This document shows, one piece after another, positions 9,046-17,475 of a stretch of 64,000 nucleotides of DNA. The stretch lies in contig JBKJPX010000057.1 in NCBI GenBank assembly GCA_046594215.1, positions 62,001 to 126,000 on the forward strand, given 5' to 3'. The notes under the pieces are model-generated. The model was not told the DNA's origin and did no database searches. It worked only from the letters and a program-made list of their open reading frames with translations. The position numbers and the translations under genes were made by a program. This DNA comes from Panacagrimonas sp046594215 (GTDB taxonomy: Bacteria; Pseudomonadota; Gammaproteobacteria; Nevskiales; Nevskiaceae). The first letter of the stretch is position 1. The number at the start of each line of letters is the position of its first letter.

Positions 9046-10047
9046 GTGAATCCGTCCTTGCCCCGGCTGCTCGTCGATGCGCTGCGCGCCAGCCGCGGGC
9101 TCGCGCACAAGACCGACATCGCGGCGGCGGTGGCGGCGCTGGGTGTCGGCGACGTCGGCAACATGATCCCGGTGGGCGACGACTGCGCGGCGATCCCGGA
9201 TGGCGACGGACATCTCCTGTTGGCGATCGAAGGCTTCATCAACGACTTCGTCGACAAGGACCCTTGGTTCGCGGGCTGGTGCGGCGTCATGGTCAACGTC
9301 TCCGACATCTACGCGATGGGCGGGCGCCCCATCGCGGTGGTCGACGCCATCTGGAGCGCGGGCGCAGAGCGCATGCGCGCCGTTCTCGCAGGTCTGGCGG
9401 ACGGCGCCAGCACCTACGGCGTGCCCGTGGTCGGCGGTCACAGCAACGCACGCAGCGATCGTGGCCAGTTGTCGGTGGCCATCCTAGGCCGCGGCGGCCC
9501 GCGCCTGCTCACGAGCTTCGACGCGCGGCCTGGCGACGTGATGGTCGCCGCCATCGACCTGCGCGGCCGCTACCGCGAGCCCTACCCGCACTGGAACGCG
9601 AGCACCCAGGCGCCGCCCGCGCGCCTGCGCGGCGATCTCGAGATCCTGCCGCGCCTGGCCGAAGACGGCCTGTGCACGGCTGCCAAGGACATCAGCCAGG
9701 CCGGCGTGATCGGCACGGCGATGATGCTCATGGAATGCTCGGGCGTCGGCGCGACGATCCGCGTCGATGCCGTCCCGGCGCCCGTCGGCGTCAGCCCGCA
9801 GAAGTGGCTGATCTCCACGTTCCCGAGCTTCGGCTTCGTGCTGGCGGTGCCGCCGCAGAAACTCGCGCAGCTCACGCAACGCTTCCTGGCGCGCGACATC
9901 GCCTGCAACGCCATCGGGCAGTTCGACGACACCCGCTGCCTGCGGCTGCGTGACCAGGACGAGGAATGCCTCGCCTGGGATTTCAGCGAACAGACGCTCA
10001 TCGGCTGCGGTCCAGTCCTGGCGCCGCGAGGGCGCTCGCATGCCTGA
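9046..10047 (+). CDS. nitF: AIR synthase-related protein (sll0787 family)
   Basis: PurM/SelD/ThiL-like ATP-binding protein, 333 residues, starting at GTG 9046 directly after the nitE stop. It shows the superfamily core: VGDDCAAIPDGDGHLLLAIEGF with the Asp pair that binds Mg-ATP, WCGVMVNVSDIYAMGGRPIAVVDAIW, VVGGHS, and LCTAAKDISQAGVIGTAMMLMECSGVGATI in the C-terminal half. Members phosphorylate or activate carbonyl/amide groups. The Nit1C substrate is not known, but it presumably acts on the product of the radical SAM enzyme or nitrilase. Its end overlaps nitG by eight bases. Confidence 0.87.
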   Translation: MNPSLPRLLVDALRASRGLAHKTDIAAAVAALGVGDVGNMIPVGDDCAAIPDGDGHLLLAIEGFINDFVDKDPWFAGWCGVMVNVSDIYAMGGRPIAVVDAIWSAGAERMRAVLAGLADGASTYGVPVVGGHSNARSDRGQLSVAILGRGGPRLLTSFDARPGDVMVAAIDLRGRYREPYPHWNASTQAPPARLRGDLEILPRLAEDGLCTAAKDISQAGVIGTAMMLMECSGVGATIRVDAVPAPVGVSPQKWLISTFPSFGFVLAVPPQKLAQLTQRFLARDIACNAIGQFDDTRCLRLRDQDEECLAWDFSEQTLIGCGPVLAPRGRSHA

Positions 10048-10324
10048 AGTCCACCTCCGCGTTCGCTGGCCCGACGACAGCGTGATGACGGCGTACTCGC
10101 CGAGCAGCACCATCAAGGATGCGCTCCGCCTCGGGCATCCCTACCCGGTGCTCGAATTCGTCAGGCTGACGCGTGCCGCCCTCGAACACGCCAGCGAGCG
10201 CGTCGCGCAGCGCTACGGGTTCGGCTGCGGACACGCCGCCGCCCAGATCCGCGAGATCGAACACACCGCGGGGCGCTTCCATGGCCTCGCGCAGACCGTG
10301 GTCGTCGAGTCGTTCGACGCCTGA
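10040..10324 (+). CDS. nitG: MSMEG_0570 family nitrogen starvation response protein
   Basis: Small protein of 94 residues, starting at ATG 10040 within the end of nitF (eight-base overlap). The sequence MPEVHLRVRWPDDSVMTAYSPSSTIKDALRLGHPYPVLEF is diagnostic of the MSMEG_0570 family, found essentially only beside Nit1-type nitrilases. No catalytic motif is apparent. CGHAAAQIREIE near residues 63-74 has a lone cysteine. Its role is unknown; the tight coupling argues that it works with the AIR-synthase-like protein or the following flavoprotein. Confidence 0.85.
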   Translation: MPEVHLRVRWPDDSVMTAYSPSSTIKDALRLGHPYPVLEFVRLTRAALEHASERVAQRYGFGCGHAAAQIREIEHTAGRFHGLAQTVVVESFDA

Positions 10325-10345
10325 CAACAAGACCGGATTCCGCCG

Positions 10346-11599
10346 ATGACGATGAACCCCTCACACGTCGAAGTCGCCATCATCGGCGGCGGCCAGTCCG
10401 GTCTTGCGATCAGCTGGTACCTCAAGAAGGCCGGCCTCGAGCACGTCGTGTTCGAACGCGGGCGCGTCGTGAACGAATGGCGCAGCGCGCGATGGGATTC
10501 GTTCTGCCTCGTCACGCCGAACTGGCAGTGCCGGCTCCCCGGCTTTCCGTACGACGGCACGGACCCGAACGGCTTCATGCTGCGCGACGACATCGTCGCC
10601 TACCTCGACGCCTACGTGGCCTCGTTCCAGCCTCCGCTGATGGAGAACACCGGCGTGCAGCGTCTGCGACGGCTCGCGGACGGGCGATTCGAAGTGACCA
10701 CGACTGCCGGCACCTGGCAAGCCAACCAGGTCGTGATCGCCACGGGCGGCTACCAGGTTCCCACCGTGCCGCGCTGCGCCGAACGCCTGCCGGACTCGAT
10801 CCTGCAGCTGCACTCGTCGAACTACCGCAATTCATCGTCACTGCCCGAGGGCGAGGTCCTGGTGGTGGGTACCGGGCAGTCCGGCTGCCAGATCGCAGAG
10901 GACCTTCACCGCGAAGGCCGCAAGGTCCATCTCGCCGTCGGAACCGCGCCGCGCTCGCCGCGCCGCTACCGTGGCCGCGAGGTGACAGACTGGCTCACCG
11001 AGAACGGCTACTACGCGATCCCGATCGACAAGCATCCGCAGGGCGAGGCGGTGCGCGACAAGACCAATCACTATCTCTCGGGCCGCGATGGCGGCAAGGA
11101 GATCGACCTGCGACAGTTCGCGCTCGAAGGCATGCGCCTGTACGGGCGGCTCAAGGACATCGCCGGCACGACGGTGCAGTTCGAGCCGGACCTGCGCAAG
11201 AATCTCGACACGGCGGACACGAGCTATCTCAATATCCGCGCAGCGGTGGACCGGTACATCGCCGAGGCCGGTATCGAGGCGCCGGTCGAGCCCGCCTACG
11301 CGCCGGTGTGGGCGCCGGAGCGCGATCCCACCGAACTCGACTTCGTCGGATCGACCATCACCAGCGTGATCTGGAGCATCGGCTTTGGCGTCGACTATCG
11401 ATGGGCGGAGCTGCCGCTGTTCGACGGGCGCGGTCACCCGGTGCACAAGCGCGGCGTGAGCGTGATGCCCGGCGTGTATTTCCTCGGGCTGCCCTGGCAG
11501 AACACCTGGGGCTCGGGACGCTTCGCCGATGTCGGGTTCGACGCGCGGTACCTGATGGAGTCGATCGAGGCGCGGGCCACGACGGCACTCGCCGCGTGA
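10346..11599 (+). CDS. nitH: MSMEG_0569 family flavin-dependent oxidoreductase
   Basis: FAD/NAD(P)H-dependent monooxygenase-like protein, 417 residues, last gene of the Nit1C operon. It has an FAD motif GGGQSG (14-19), a second dinucleotide motif GTGQSG (175-180), and an ATG-like link (IATGGYQVP). It resembles flavin-containing/N-hydroxylating monooxygenases (SARWDSFCLVTPNW...GFP). An oxygenase would fit the old observation that cyanide assimilation in pseudomonads needs oxygen, but the reaction is unknown. The glycosyltransferase found in some relatives of this cluster is absent. Two GC-rich palindromes follow at once and probably terminate transcription. Confidence 0.87.
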   Translation: MTMNPSHVEVAIIGGGQSGLAISWYLKKAGLEHVVFERGRVVNEWRSARWDSFCLVTPNWQCRLPGFPYDGTDPNGFMLRDDIVAYLDAYVASFQPPLMENTGVQRLRRLADGRFEVTTTAGTWQANQVVIATGGYQVPTVPRCAERLPDSILQLHSSNYRNSSSLPEGEVLVVGTGQSGCQIAEDLHREGRKVHLAVGTAPRSPRRYRGREVTDWLTENGYYAIPIDKHPQGEAVRDKTNHYLSGRDGGKEIDLRQFALEGMRLYGRLKDIAGTTVQFEPDLRKNLDTADTSYLNIRAAVDRYIAEAGIEAPVEPAYAPVWAPERDPTELDFVGSTITSVIWSIGFGVDYRWAELPLFDGRGHPVHKRGVSVMPGVYFLGLPWQNTWGSGRFADVGFDARYLMESIEARATTALAA

Positions 11600-11602
11600 A
11601 GC

Positions 11603-11670
11603 AGCCCGGACAAAGTCCGGGGCTGTTCCTCATTCGACGGCGGCAAAAGCCCCGGACTTCGTCCGGGGCT
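11603..11670. repeat. Pair of CCGGACTTCGTCCGG palindromes between convergent genes
   Basis: Copy one spans 11603-11624 (AGCCCGGAC, AAA, GTCCGGGGCT). Copy two spans 11648-11670, with 10-base arms AGCCCCGGAC/GTCCGGGGCT around TTC. Related partial copies occur near 39769, 57273 and 37601. Placement between the nitH end and the collagen-like gene end suggests terminator use; the sequence recurrence suggests a REP-like family. Confidence 0.7.
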
Positions 11671-11685
11671 CGGGGCGTTAAACCG

Positions 11686-12033
11686 TCACGACGGCGGCGG
11701 GACCACCACGATGGTGCTGCCACCTTCGCCGGTCTTGCCCTTGTCGCCGGTGGCGCCGGTTGCACCGGTGGCGCCCGTGTCGCCGGTGTATCCCGGATCA
11801 CCCTTGGCCCCCGCATTGCCGCTCATGCCCTGTTCGCCCGTGTAACCGGTTGCGCCCTTGGTGCCTTGGTTGCCCTGGTTTCCCTGGTCGCCCGTGGCAC
11901 CGGTTGCGCCTGTCGGACCGGCCGGTCCGGGAACCACCACCGTCGTCGATTCCGGCGCGTGGCGCTCGCAAGCGCCCAACCCGAACACCAGCATCACGGT
12001 CGTTGCGGCCGCCAGGGAAATTGAAGTTTTCAT
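11686..12033 (-). CDS. Collagen-like (Gly-X-Y) lipoprotein
   Basis: Predicted 115-residue lipoprotein. The N-terminus is a signal peptide ending in the lipobox LGAC with Cys22 as the lipidated residue. Residues 36-104 are 23 uninterrupted Gly-X-Y triplets (GPAGPTGATGATGDQ..., many GAT, GNQ, GDT), so a short trimeric collagen-like rod is expected. The rod is framed by similar hydrophobic flanks, TTVVVPG before and TIVVVPPPS after. Bacterial collagen-like proteins are surface exposed and mediate attachment or exosporium/biofilm structure; the ligand here is unknown. Thr-rich triplets are typical of bacterial collagens lacking hydroxyproline. It stands alone on its strand between the nit cluster and the LuxR gene. 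Confidence 0.75.
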   Translation of the reverse strand: MKTSISLAAATTVMLVFGLGACERHAPESTTVVVPGPAGPTGATGATGDQGNQGNQGTKGATGYTGEQGMSGNAGAKGDPGYTGDTGATGATGATGDKGKTGEGGSTIVVVPPPS

Positions 12034-12157
12034 GAGTCGTGCACCTTATGCGTGAGTGCGGAACCGAAGGCGCCGCGTTCAGCATGGTGCGGTGCCGACA
12101 GCAGGAGTTCCGTACGCTGAGGCACAGAGCGGGCAAGTTTCTTCAGGCCAACCCCTA

Positions 12158-12181
12158 AGCCCGGGTGAACCCCGGGGCTTC
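12158..12181 (-). terminator. GC-rich hairpin downstream of the LuxR-type gene
   Basis: AAGCCCGGGT and ACCCCGGGGCTT form a near-perfect inverted repeat about 45 bases beyond the regulator stop. No long T-run follows, so intrinsic termination is only possible, not certain. Further GC-rich repeats (AGCCCGGGGT) lie at 12199-12221. Confidence 0.35.
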
Positions 12182-12225
12182 CCCCTCCGCTGGGATACAG
12201 CCCGGGGTCTCATCGGGGCCCACGG

Positions 12226-15006
12226 TCACTCGATCAGGCCAAACCTTCTCGCCAGCGCGATCGCCTGGACCCGATTCTTGATGCGCAGCTTCTCGAAGAT
12301 GTTGCGCAGGTGCCACTTCACGGTGTTGGTCGACACCGACAGCCGCTCGGCGAGATCGCGGTTCGACAGGCCCGCGGAGACAAAACGCAAAAGATTCCGC
12401 TCGCGCTCCGTGAGTGTCTCGATCAGGCGGGGCGCCGCACCGGCGGCCGCCGCATCCGACGATGACGGCACGTCGCCCTCCGCGCTTTCGCCTGCCCCCG
12501 CGAGCAGCTTCTCGAGGTAGGCGAGCACCGCATCGGGCTGCACGCCGCGCGGCGCGCGCACCTGCTTCATGAGCGCGAGCGCCGGCGCACCCTCGTCGAG
12601 GAAGCTGCGCACGAAGCCGCCGGCCGCGCCGATCTCCAGGGCTTCGAGCAGGGCTCGACCGGCGAGGTTGGCCTTGTCCGCAGAACGGAAGGCCATGGCG
12701 TTGAGCAGGCGCAGCTTGAGCTCGCGACGACGACGGCGCGCGGCGACCGCGCGCCGGATCTCGCCGGCCAGCAGCACGCGCGCCTCGGCCTGGCGATCGC
12801 TGCGGATCAGCCAGCGCGCCCAGGTGACGGTGCAGGCCTCGGTCTCGCCGGCATGGAACATCAGGCCTTCGCCGGGCTCGCCGCGGAACGCGGGCGGCAG
12901 TTCGCGCAGCCAGCGTTCGGCCTGGTCGAGCTGGCCGTCGAGCGTCGCCTGCCGCGCGAGTTCGGCGTGCGCGTAGATCACGAGCCGCTCGAGCGAATGG
13001 CGATAGCCCAGGTACAGCGTGCGCTCCAGCGCCTCCTCGGCCTCGCCACGCCGACCCGCGAGATGCGCGATGCGCGCGCGCGTGATGTTCATCGTGGCCA
13101 CCGCATCGACGATGGCCTGCTGCTCGACGAGCTGCCCGTAGTCGCCGATCAGGATCTCGGCCTCCGGGATACGGTTCTGCTCGTACAGGTGACTCGCGAG
13201 ATAGGCCGCCGAAACCGAGCCCGCCGACACGTTGCCGAACGCACGCTCCTCGGTGCGCTTGAGCGCGGTGGTCAGGCTGCGCGCCGCGTCGTCGATCCGA
13301 CCCTGCACCGACAGGCTCATGCTGTAGATGGCATCCTGGTACGCCTGCCCGAACAGGTTGTGGTCGCGGTCGTGCAGCGGGCGCGCCTGCATCGCGAGGC
13401 TACGCGCCTCCTCGCACTCGCCGCGGCCGATGCACAGCATCGCGCGCGAGTTGAATGTCACCGCATAGGGGAATCCACTGCGATCGTCCAGCTGCTGCGC
13501 AGTCTCCGCGCCAACCGCGCCCAGCTCTTCGATGCGGTCCTGCGCGGCCAGCACGAACAGGCGCGAGAAGTTGTGCAGGCCGATCTGCGCGCGCGGCGCG
13601 CCGGATTTCTCCAGCCGCTCGCGGTGCAGCGCCAGCAGCCGGTCGGCCTTGTCGAACGCGCGGCGAAAGCCGTAGGCGATGATCGCGGCGTGCACGAGGT
13701 TATCGTGGCCCAGCAGCGCCTCGGCCGGCAGGCGGTCCGCGTAGGCCTCGATCAGGCCCAGGCGTTCCTGCGCGACGAGCGCATCCACGATGCCCGCGAG
13801 CAGGTTCGCCGCGCGATCCGTTTCGCCCGCCTCGAGCCAGTGCTGGATGGCCTCTTCGCGCAAGCCGTTGTCGGCGTACCACTGCGCGATGCGGCGATGG
13901 CGACGGCGCAGGTCCTCCACCGCGAACAGCGCCGCGGCGCGCGCCAGCAGGAACTGCCGGAAGAGATTGTGGAAGCGCAGCCAGCTGCCTTCGAGATCGA
14001 CCTGCGCGAGGAACAGGCCGGCGCGCTCGATTTCCGCGAGGCGCTCGGCGCCACGCGCCTCGCCCGTGATGTGCTCGACCAGCGCGGGCGACAGCTTCTC
14101 GGGAATTGCGAGTTCCAGCAGCAGGGTGCCGAGCGCGGGCGCGAGGTTGTCAAACATCTCGGCCGCGAGGAAGTCGATGAGTTCGCGCGTCACGCCCTTG
14201 CCCGCGTAGGCCTCGGCGCGGAAGCGCCCGCCGCGACGCAGGCACAGCCGGAAGGCCTGCAGCGCCGCGGGCCAACCGTCGGTGCGCTCGTGGATCTCGG
14301 CGACCTCCTCGGGCCGCAGGCTGGCGAACTCGCGGAAGAACTCGATGGTTTCGGAAGGGCGGAAGCACAGCTCCTCGTTGGCCACCACCACGGTGCCGTC
14401 GCGGATCTGCAGGCGCGCGAGTCGCGAAGTGGGCAGCACGCGCGTTCCCACGCAGAGCTGCACCGACATCGGCAGGCCGCGCACGACCTGCGCGAACACC
14501 GCCTCGAAATGCGCGGACGCCGCGGTCTCGAAGTTGTCGACCACCAGCACCACGGGCTCGGGTATCCGCGCCAGCGCGCGCAGCAGGTCCTGCAAGGTCG
14601 CGGGACGTTCGCGCGAAGCAGCGGATGAGCCCGCGCCACCGCGCTTGCGCGTCGGCGCCGCCTTCTTCCTGTCGAGGCCTTCCACCGCGTCGCACAGCAG
14701 GCGCAGGAAATGCACCGCGTCGCCGGACTGCGCATCCATGCGAACCCAGCCGATGCGCTCGCCCAAGGTGGCGCGGCGTTCGCAGTGCTGGCGCAGCAAC
14801 GAGGTCTTGCCGTAGCCGGCGGGCCCTTGCACGACGATCAGACGCGGGCGTGGGTCGGCGCCGAGGCGGTCGAGCAGCCGGTGGCGGACGATGGCGCCGC
14901 GGTTCGCGGGAACGACCGCGACCGAAGTCGGCACAGGCGAAGGCGCCGGCTCCGCCTTCGAGTCCTTTGCCGTCTTCGAATCGCGCTTGGGAGTTTTGCG
15001 AGTCAT
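12226..15006 (-). CDS. MalT-like LuxR-family ATP-dependent transcriptional regulator
   Basis: Large (926-residue) LAL-type regulator. The N-terminal NTPase has Walker A GPAGYGKTS (61-69) and Walker B VVLVVDN (152-158). The centre is a long helical TPR-like sensor region (QHWLEAGETDRAANLLAGIVDAL... repeats). The last 65 residues are a LuxR helix-turn-helix: LTERERNLLRFVSAGLSNRDLAERLSVS then TNTVKWHLRNIFEKLRIKNR. Start chosen at ATG 15006 (MTRKTPKRDSKTAKDSK), since upstream codons run into the palindromic repeat. LAL regulators sense small catabolic inducers and hydrolyse ATP. In steroid, alcohol and terpenoid degraders they often control catabolic genes like those in this window. The regulon is not shown by sequence. 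Confidence 0.87.
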   Translation of the reverse strand: MTRKTPKRDSKTAKDSKAEPAPSPVPTSVAVVPANRGAIVRHRLLDRLGADPRPRLIVVQGPAGYGKTSLLRQHCERRATLGERIGWVRMDAQSGDAVHFLRLLCDAVEGLDRKKAAPTRKRGGAGSSAASRERPATLQDLLRALARIPEPVVLVVDNFETAASAHFEAVFAQVVRGLPMSVQLCVGTRVLPTSRLARLQIRDGTVVVANEELCFRPSETIEFFREFASLRPEEVAEIHERTDGWPAALQAFRLCLRRGGRFRAEAYAGKGVTRELIDFLAAEMFDNLAPALGTLLLELAIPEKLSPALVEHITGEARGAERLAEIERAGLFLAQVDLEGSWLRFHNLFRQFLLARAAALFAVEDLRRRHRRIAQWYADNGLREEAIQHWLEAGETDRAANLLAGIVDALVAQERLGLIEAYADRLPAEALLGHDNLVHAAIIAYGFRRAFDKADRLLALHRERLEKSGAPRAQIGLHNFSRLFVLAAQDRIEELGAVGAETAQQLDDRSGFPYAVTFNSRAMLCIGRGECEEARSLAMQARPLHDRDHNLFGQAYQDAIYSMSLSVQGRIDDAARSLTTALKRTEERAFGNVSAGSVSAAYLASHLYEQNRIPEAEILIGDYGQLVEQQAIVDAVATMNITRARIAHLAGRRGEAEEALERTLYLGYRHSLERLVIYAHAELARQATLDGQLDQAERWLRELPPAFRGEPGEGLMFHAGETEACTVTWARWLIRSDRQAEARVLLAGEIRRAVAARRRRRELKLRLLNAMAFRSADKANLAGRALLEALEIGAAGGFVRSFLDEGAPALALMKQVRAPRGVQPDAVLAYLEKLLAGAGESAEGDVPSSSDAAAAGAAPRLIETLTERERNLLRFVSAGLSNRDLAERLSVSTNTVKWHLRNIFEKLRIKNRVQAIALARRFGLIE

Positions 15007-15018
15007 GGTCGCTGTGCT

Positions 15019-15158
15019 CCCTCTCCCCATGCGCCTTTTGCATGGGGAGAGGGCCGGGGTGAGGGGCAAGCTTTTCGACGTGGGCCAGCGCCCATCGAGC
15101 ACTGCCTCCGACGTCGGCCCCTCACCCTAGCCCTCTCCCCGCTGTCGCGGGGAGAGGG
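15019..15158. repeat. Inverted doublet of CCCTCTCC palindromes (REPIN-like)
   Basis: Copy 2 (15019-15053) has perfect 14-base arms CCCTCTCCCCATGC / GCATGGGGAGAGGG. Copy 3 (15131-15158) has 12-base arms CCCTCTCCCCGC / GCGGGGAGAGGG. Copy 2 is followed by CCGGGGTGAGGGGC and copy 3 is preceded by its near mirror GCCCCTCACCCTAG, so the two units are inverted around a core of about 75 bases, the architecture of a REP doublet. It occupies the 5' leader of the LuxR-type gene. Confidence 0.75.
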
Positions 15159-15194
15159 AACTCTTGTCCTGGAGTTCTGCGCGGAAGCGAAGCC

Positions 15195-16211
15195 CTACGG
15201 CTCCTTCCCGATCTGCACCATCACCTTCCCGGTGTTGGCGCCCGAATACAGCATCTTCAACGCATCCACCGAATTCTCGATCCCGGGCACCACGTGTAGG
15301 CGAGCCTTGAGCTTGCCTTCGAGCATCCAGCCCGCGAGCTGCTGCTGGTACTTCGCGTAGTGCTCCAGGTAATCCAGGATCACGTAGCCCTCGACCCTGA
15401 GGCGCTTCATGATGAGATTCCGGAAATTGTAGGGGCCCGGCACGCGCTCGCCGGGCTGGGCGTTGTAGGTCGAGATCAGGCCGCAGATCACGACGCTGCC
15501 GAAATTCTTCATCGCCGCGAGGCCGGCATCGAGCATGTCGCCGCCCACGTTCTCGAAGTGCACGTCCACGCCCTCGGGCGCCAGCGCGCGCAGGCGCTCG
15601 AGCACGTTCTCCTTCTTGTAGTCGATCGCGTGGTCGTAGCCGAATTCGCTCGTGAGCCAGCCGCATTTCTCGGCACCGCCCGCAATGCCGATCGTCTTGC
15701 AGCCGTGGATCTTCGCGATCTGCCCCACGAGCATGCCGACCGCACCCGAGGCGGCGGTGACGACCACGGTGGCGCCCTTGTTCGGGCGGCCGATTTCCAT
15801 GAGGCCCACCAGCGCCGTGGGTCCGGCGATGGCGAGCACGCCGAACGCCATGTCGAGCTTCAGGCCCGGGATCTTCGGCATCACCGAGAAGCCCGTGCCG
15901 TCGCTCGCGCAGAACTCCGCCCAGGGCGCGAGGCCCGCGGCGAATGCGCCCACGGGGAACGCGGCGTTCTTCGATTTCACGACCTCGCCGAGCATGAAGC
16001 CCAGCATCGGCGAGCCTGGACGCACCGGGTCCATGTAGAGGTCCTTGTCGCCGTCGTTGAGCCACAGGCGGTTGGTCGCGTCCATCGACAGGTACATGGA
16101 GCGCAGCAGGAACTGGCCGTCCACGATCTCGGGAACGGGCTCTTCCCGCATCACCAGCGTGTCGGCCTCGATCTCCTTCTTCGGCGGCTTGTTGAAGTAC
16201 CAGCAGCGCAT
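15195..16211 (-). CDS. Zinc-independent MDR oxidoreductase (NADP-dependent, LTB4DH/YncB-like)
   Basis: Medium-chain reductase of 338 residues, ATG 16211 preceded by GGAGGAG. NAD(P)-binding core: VVVTAASGAVGMLVGQIAKIHGCKTIGIAGGAEKCGW, followed by the conserved GVDVHFENVGGDMLDAGLAAM of leukotriene-B4-dehydrogenase/prostaglandin-reductase-like enzymes. No structural zinc cysteines are present. Such enzymes reduce alpha,beta-unsaturated ketones or aldehydes with NADPH. It is a paralogue of the genes at 33646 and, more distantly, 31693; all three share the ENVGG/DNVGG and GGNTGK-type endings. It is a single gene; the repeat doublet lies beyond its 3' end. Confidence 0.88.
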   Translation of the reverse strand: MRCWYFNKPPKKEIEADTLVMREEPVPEIVDGQFLLRSMYLSMDATNRLWLNDGDKDLYMDPVRPGSPMLGFMLGEVVKSKNAAFPVGAFAAGLAPWAEFCASDGTGFSVMPKIPGLKLDMAFGVLAIAGPTALVGLMEIGRPNKGATVVVTAASGAVGMLVGQIAKIHGCKTIGIAGGAEKCGWLTSEFGYDHAIDYKKENVLERLRALAPEGVDVHFENVGGDMLDAGLAAMKNFGSVVICGLISTYNAQPGERVPGPYNFRNLIMKRLRVEGYVILDYLEHYAKYQQQLAGWMLEGKLKARLHVVPGIENSVDALKMLYSGANTGKVMVQIGKEP

Positions 16212-16312
16212 GACGGCTCCTCCGGTTTTTTCTAGTGGTGACGGAGTGTCTCCCCGGCCCCGGGCGGCAGCCCCACCCGAATGGGCGGGACCTGCTTCGC
16301 CTAGCCCGCCCC

Positions 16313-17317
16313 TCAGAACGCCGGCAGCACCAGCGCAAACCTCAGGCTGAAATCCGGCGACGACGCCACGATCAGGTCTTCCTGGAACGACAGCTCGGCG
16401 CAGGGACTCGCGCCGCCGGCGCACCAGCGGCCGCCCAGCGTCATCTGCAGGCCGGCGCTCTGGAGCGCGTTGACATCGCTGTCGTCGTACAGCGGGCCGT
16501 GCGCATAGAGCTGCAGCAGGGCCTTGAGCGAAGGCAGGACGCGTACATCGACACCCGCGGCGCCGAACGGGATCACGGTGTTCTGCTGGTGCCTGAGCAC
16601 GTCGGACTTGTCGTTGACGGACAGGCCCGCCGACGCGAAGCCACCGAAAACCGAGCCCGCCTCGAACGGCAGCGGGATGTCTGCCCAGGCCGCCGCGCCG
16701 AGGTTGCCGCCCGAGAGTTCGTCGTCGTCGCCCGTGGGCAGCTTGATCATGCCGCGCAGCATCGAGGTGCCCAGCAGGCGCACACCCGCACCCACCTGCA
16801 CGTCGCCCAGGTTGGTACCGCCGGACTCGGCATCGAGCCGCGTCTGACCGTCATTCACGTACTGATAGCGGTAGCGGTTGCGGCCTGAATCCTTGCGACC
16901 GCCCTGCGGCAGTCCGAACAGGCCGTGCCAGTCCTCGATCGGGCCGTCCATGAATCCGCCGCCCGTGTGCAGCAACGGAACGCTGATGTTCCAGTCGCCG
17001 CAGGTGCCCAGGGCCTGTTCGAAGCGCAGGCCGTAGCGCTGCGTCTCGCCGTCGAACACCACGGACTCGCCGCCGTCCTGCTTCTCGACGAACTCGCTGG
17101 TCAGGTCGATCGAGCCGATCCAACGCGCCTCGCGCACGGGCGCGCTCTGGCCCACCGCGGGCAGCGCGAAGCTGCGGGCGAGCGTGGACTGGTTGGTGGT
17201 GCCCAGCGAATCCGCGCGGACCGCCGCCGGGCAGATGGATGTCGACAGGAAGGCCAGGCAGCACGGCAGCACGCGGCTCGACGGCAGACGGGTCATTTTC
17301 GGAAGGGGACGGGCCAT
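16313..17317 (-). CDS. DUF3187 family outer-membrane protein
   Basis: Exported 334-residue protein, probably an outer-membrane beta-barrel. The N-terminus is a signal peptide (LPSSRVLPCCLAFLSTSICPAAVRA). The mature part alternates polar and hydrophobic residues and ends in Phe (FSLRFALVLPAF), as barrels do. Segments such as DIDLTSEFV-like SIDLTSEFV, RYGLRFEQALGTCGDWNISVPLLH and FMDGPIEDWHGLFGLPQGGR match DUF3187 proteins. Two pairs of cysteines could form disulfides. Start is either ATG 17317 or ATG 17296; neither has a clear Shine-Dalgarno. Function of the family is unknown. Confidence 0.72.
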   Translation of the reverse strand: MARPLPKMTRLPSSRVLPCCLAFLSTSICPAAVRADSLGTTNQSTLARSFALPAVGQSAPVREARWIGSIDLTSEFVEKQDGGESVVFDGETQRYGLRFEQALGTCGDWNISVPLLHTGGGFMDGPIEDWHGLFGLPQGGRKDSGRNRYRYQYVNDGQTRLDAESGGTNLGDVQVGAGVRLLGTSMLRGMIKLPTGDDDELSGGNLGAAAWADIPLPFEAGSVFGGFASAGLSVNDKSDVLRHQQNTVIPFGAAGVDVRVLPSLKALLQLYAHGPLYDDSDVNALQSAGLQMTLGGRWCAGGASPCAELSFQEDLIVASSPDFSLRFALVLPAF

Positions 17318-17475
17318 CGGTGGAAGTCACGATTCTGCCGCGTTTCAGCGGCTGCGGGGATGCGTTCCCGCCGTGCCGTGGGACCCGTGTCCGCTCGTCC
17401 CGGGCAGCGCTTCACACGCCTCCACACACCCGGGTAGCGCCGCAGCTTCTGGCGGCGCGTATCGTGGGACGCGCG

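Noticed and set aside
11731..11930. Short tandem DNA repeats suggesting a CRISPR or minisatellite
   Set aside because: The repeats encode Gly-X-Y triplets inside the collagen-like gene; no conserved repeat-spacer pattern.
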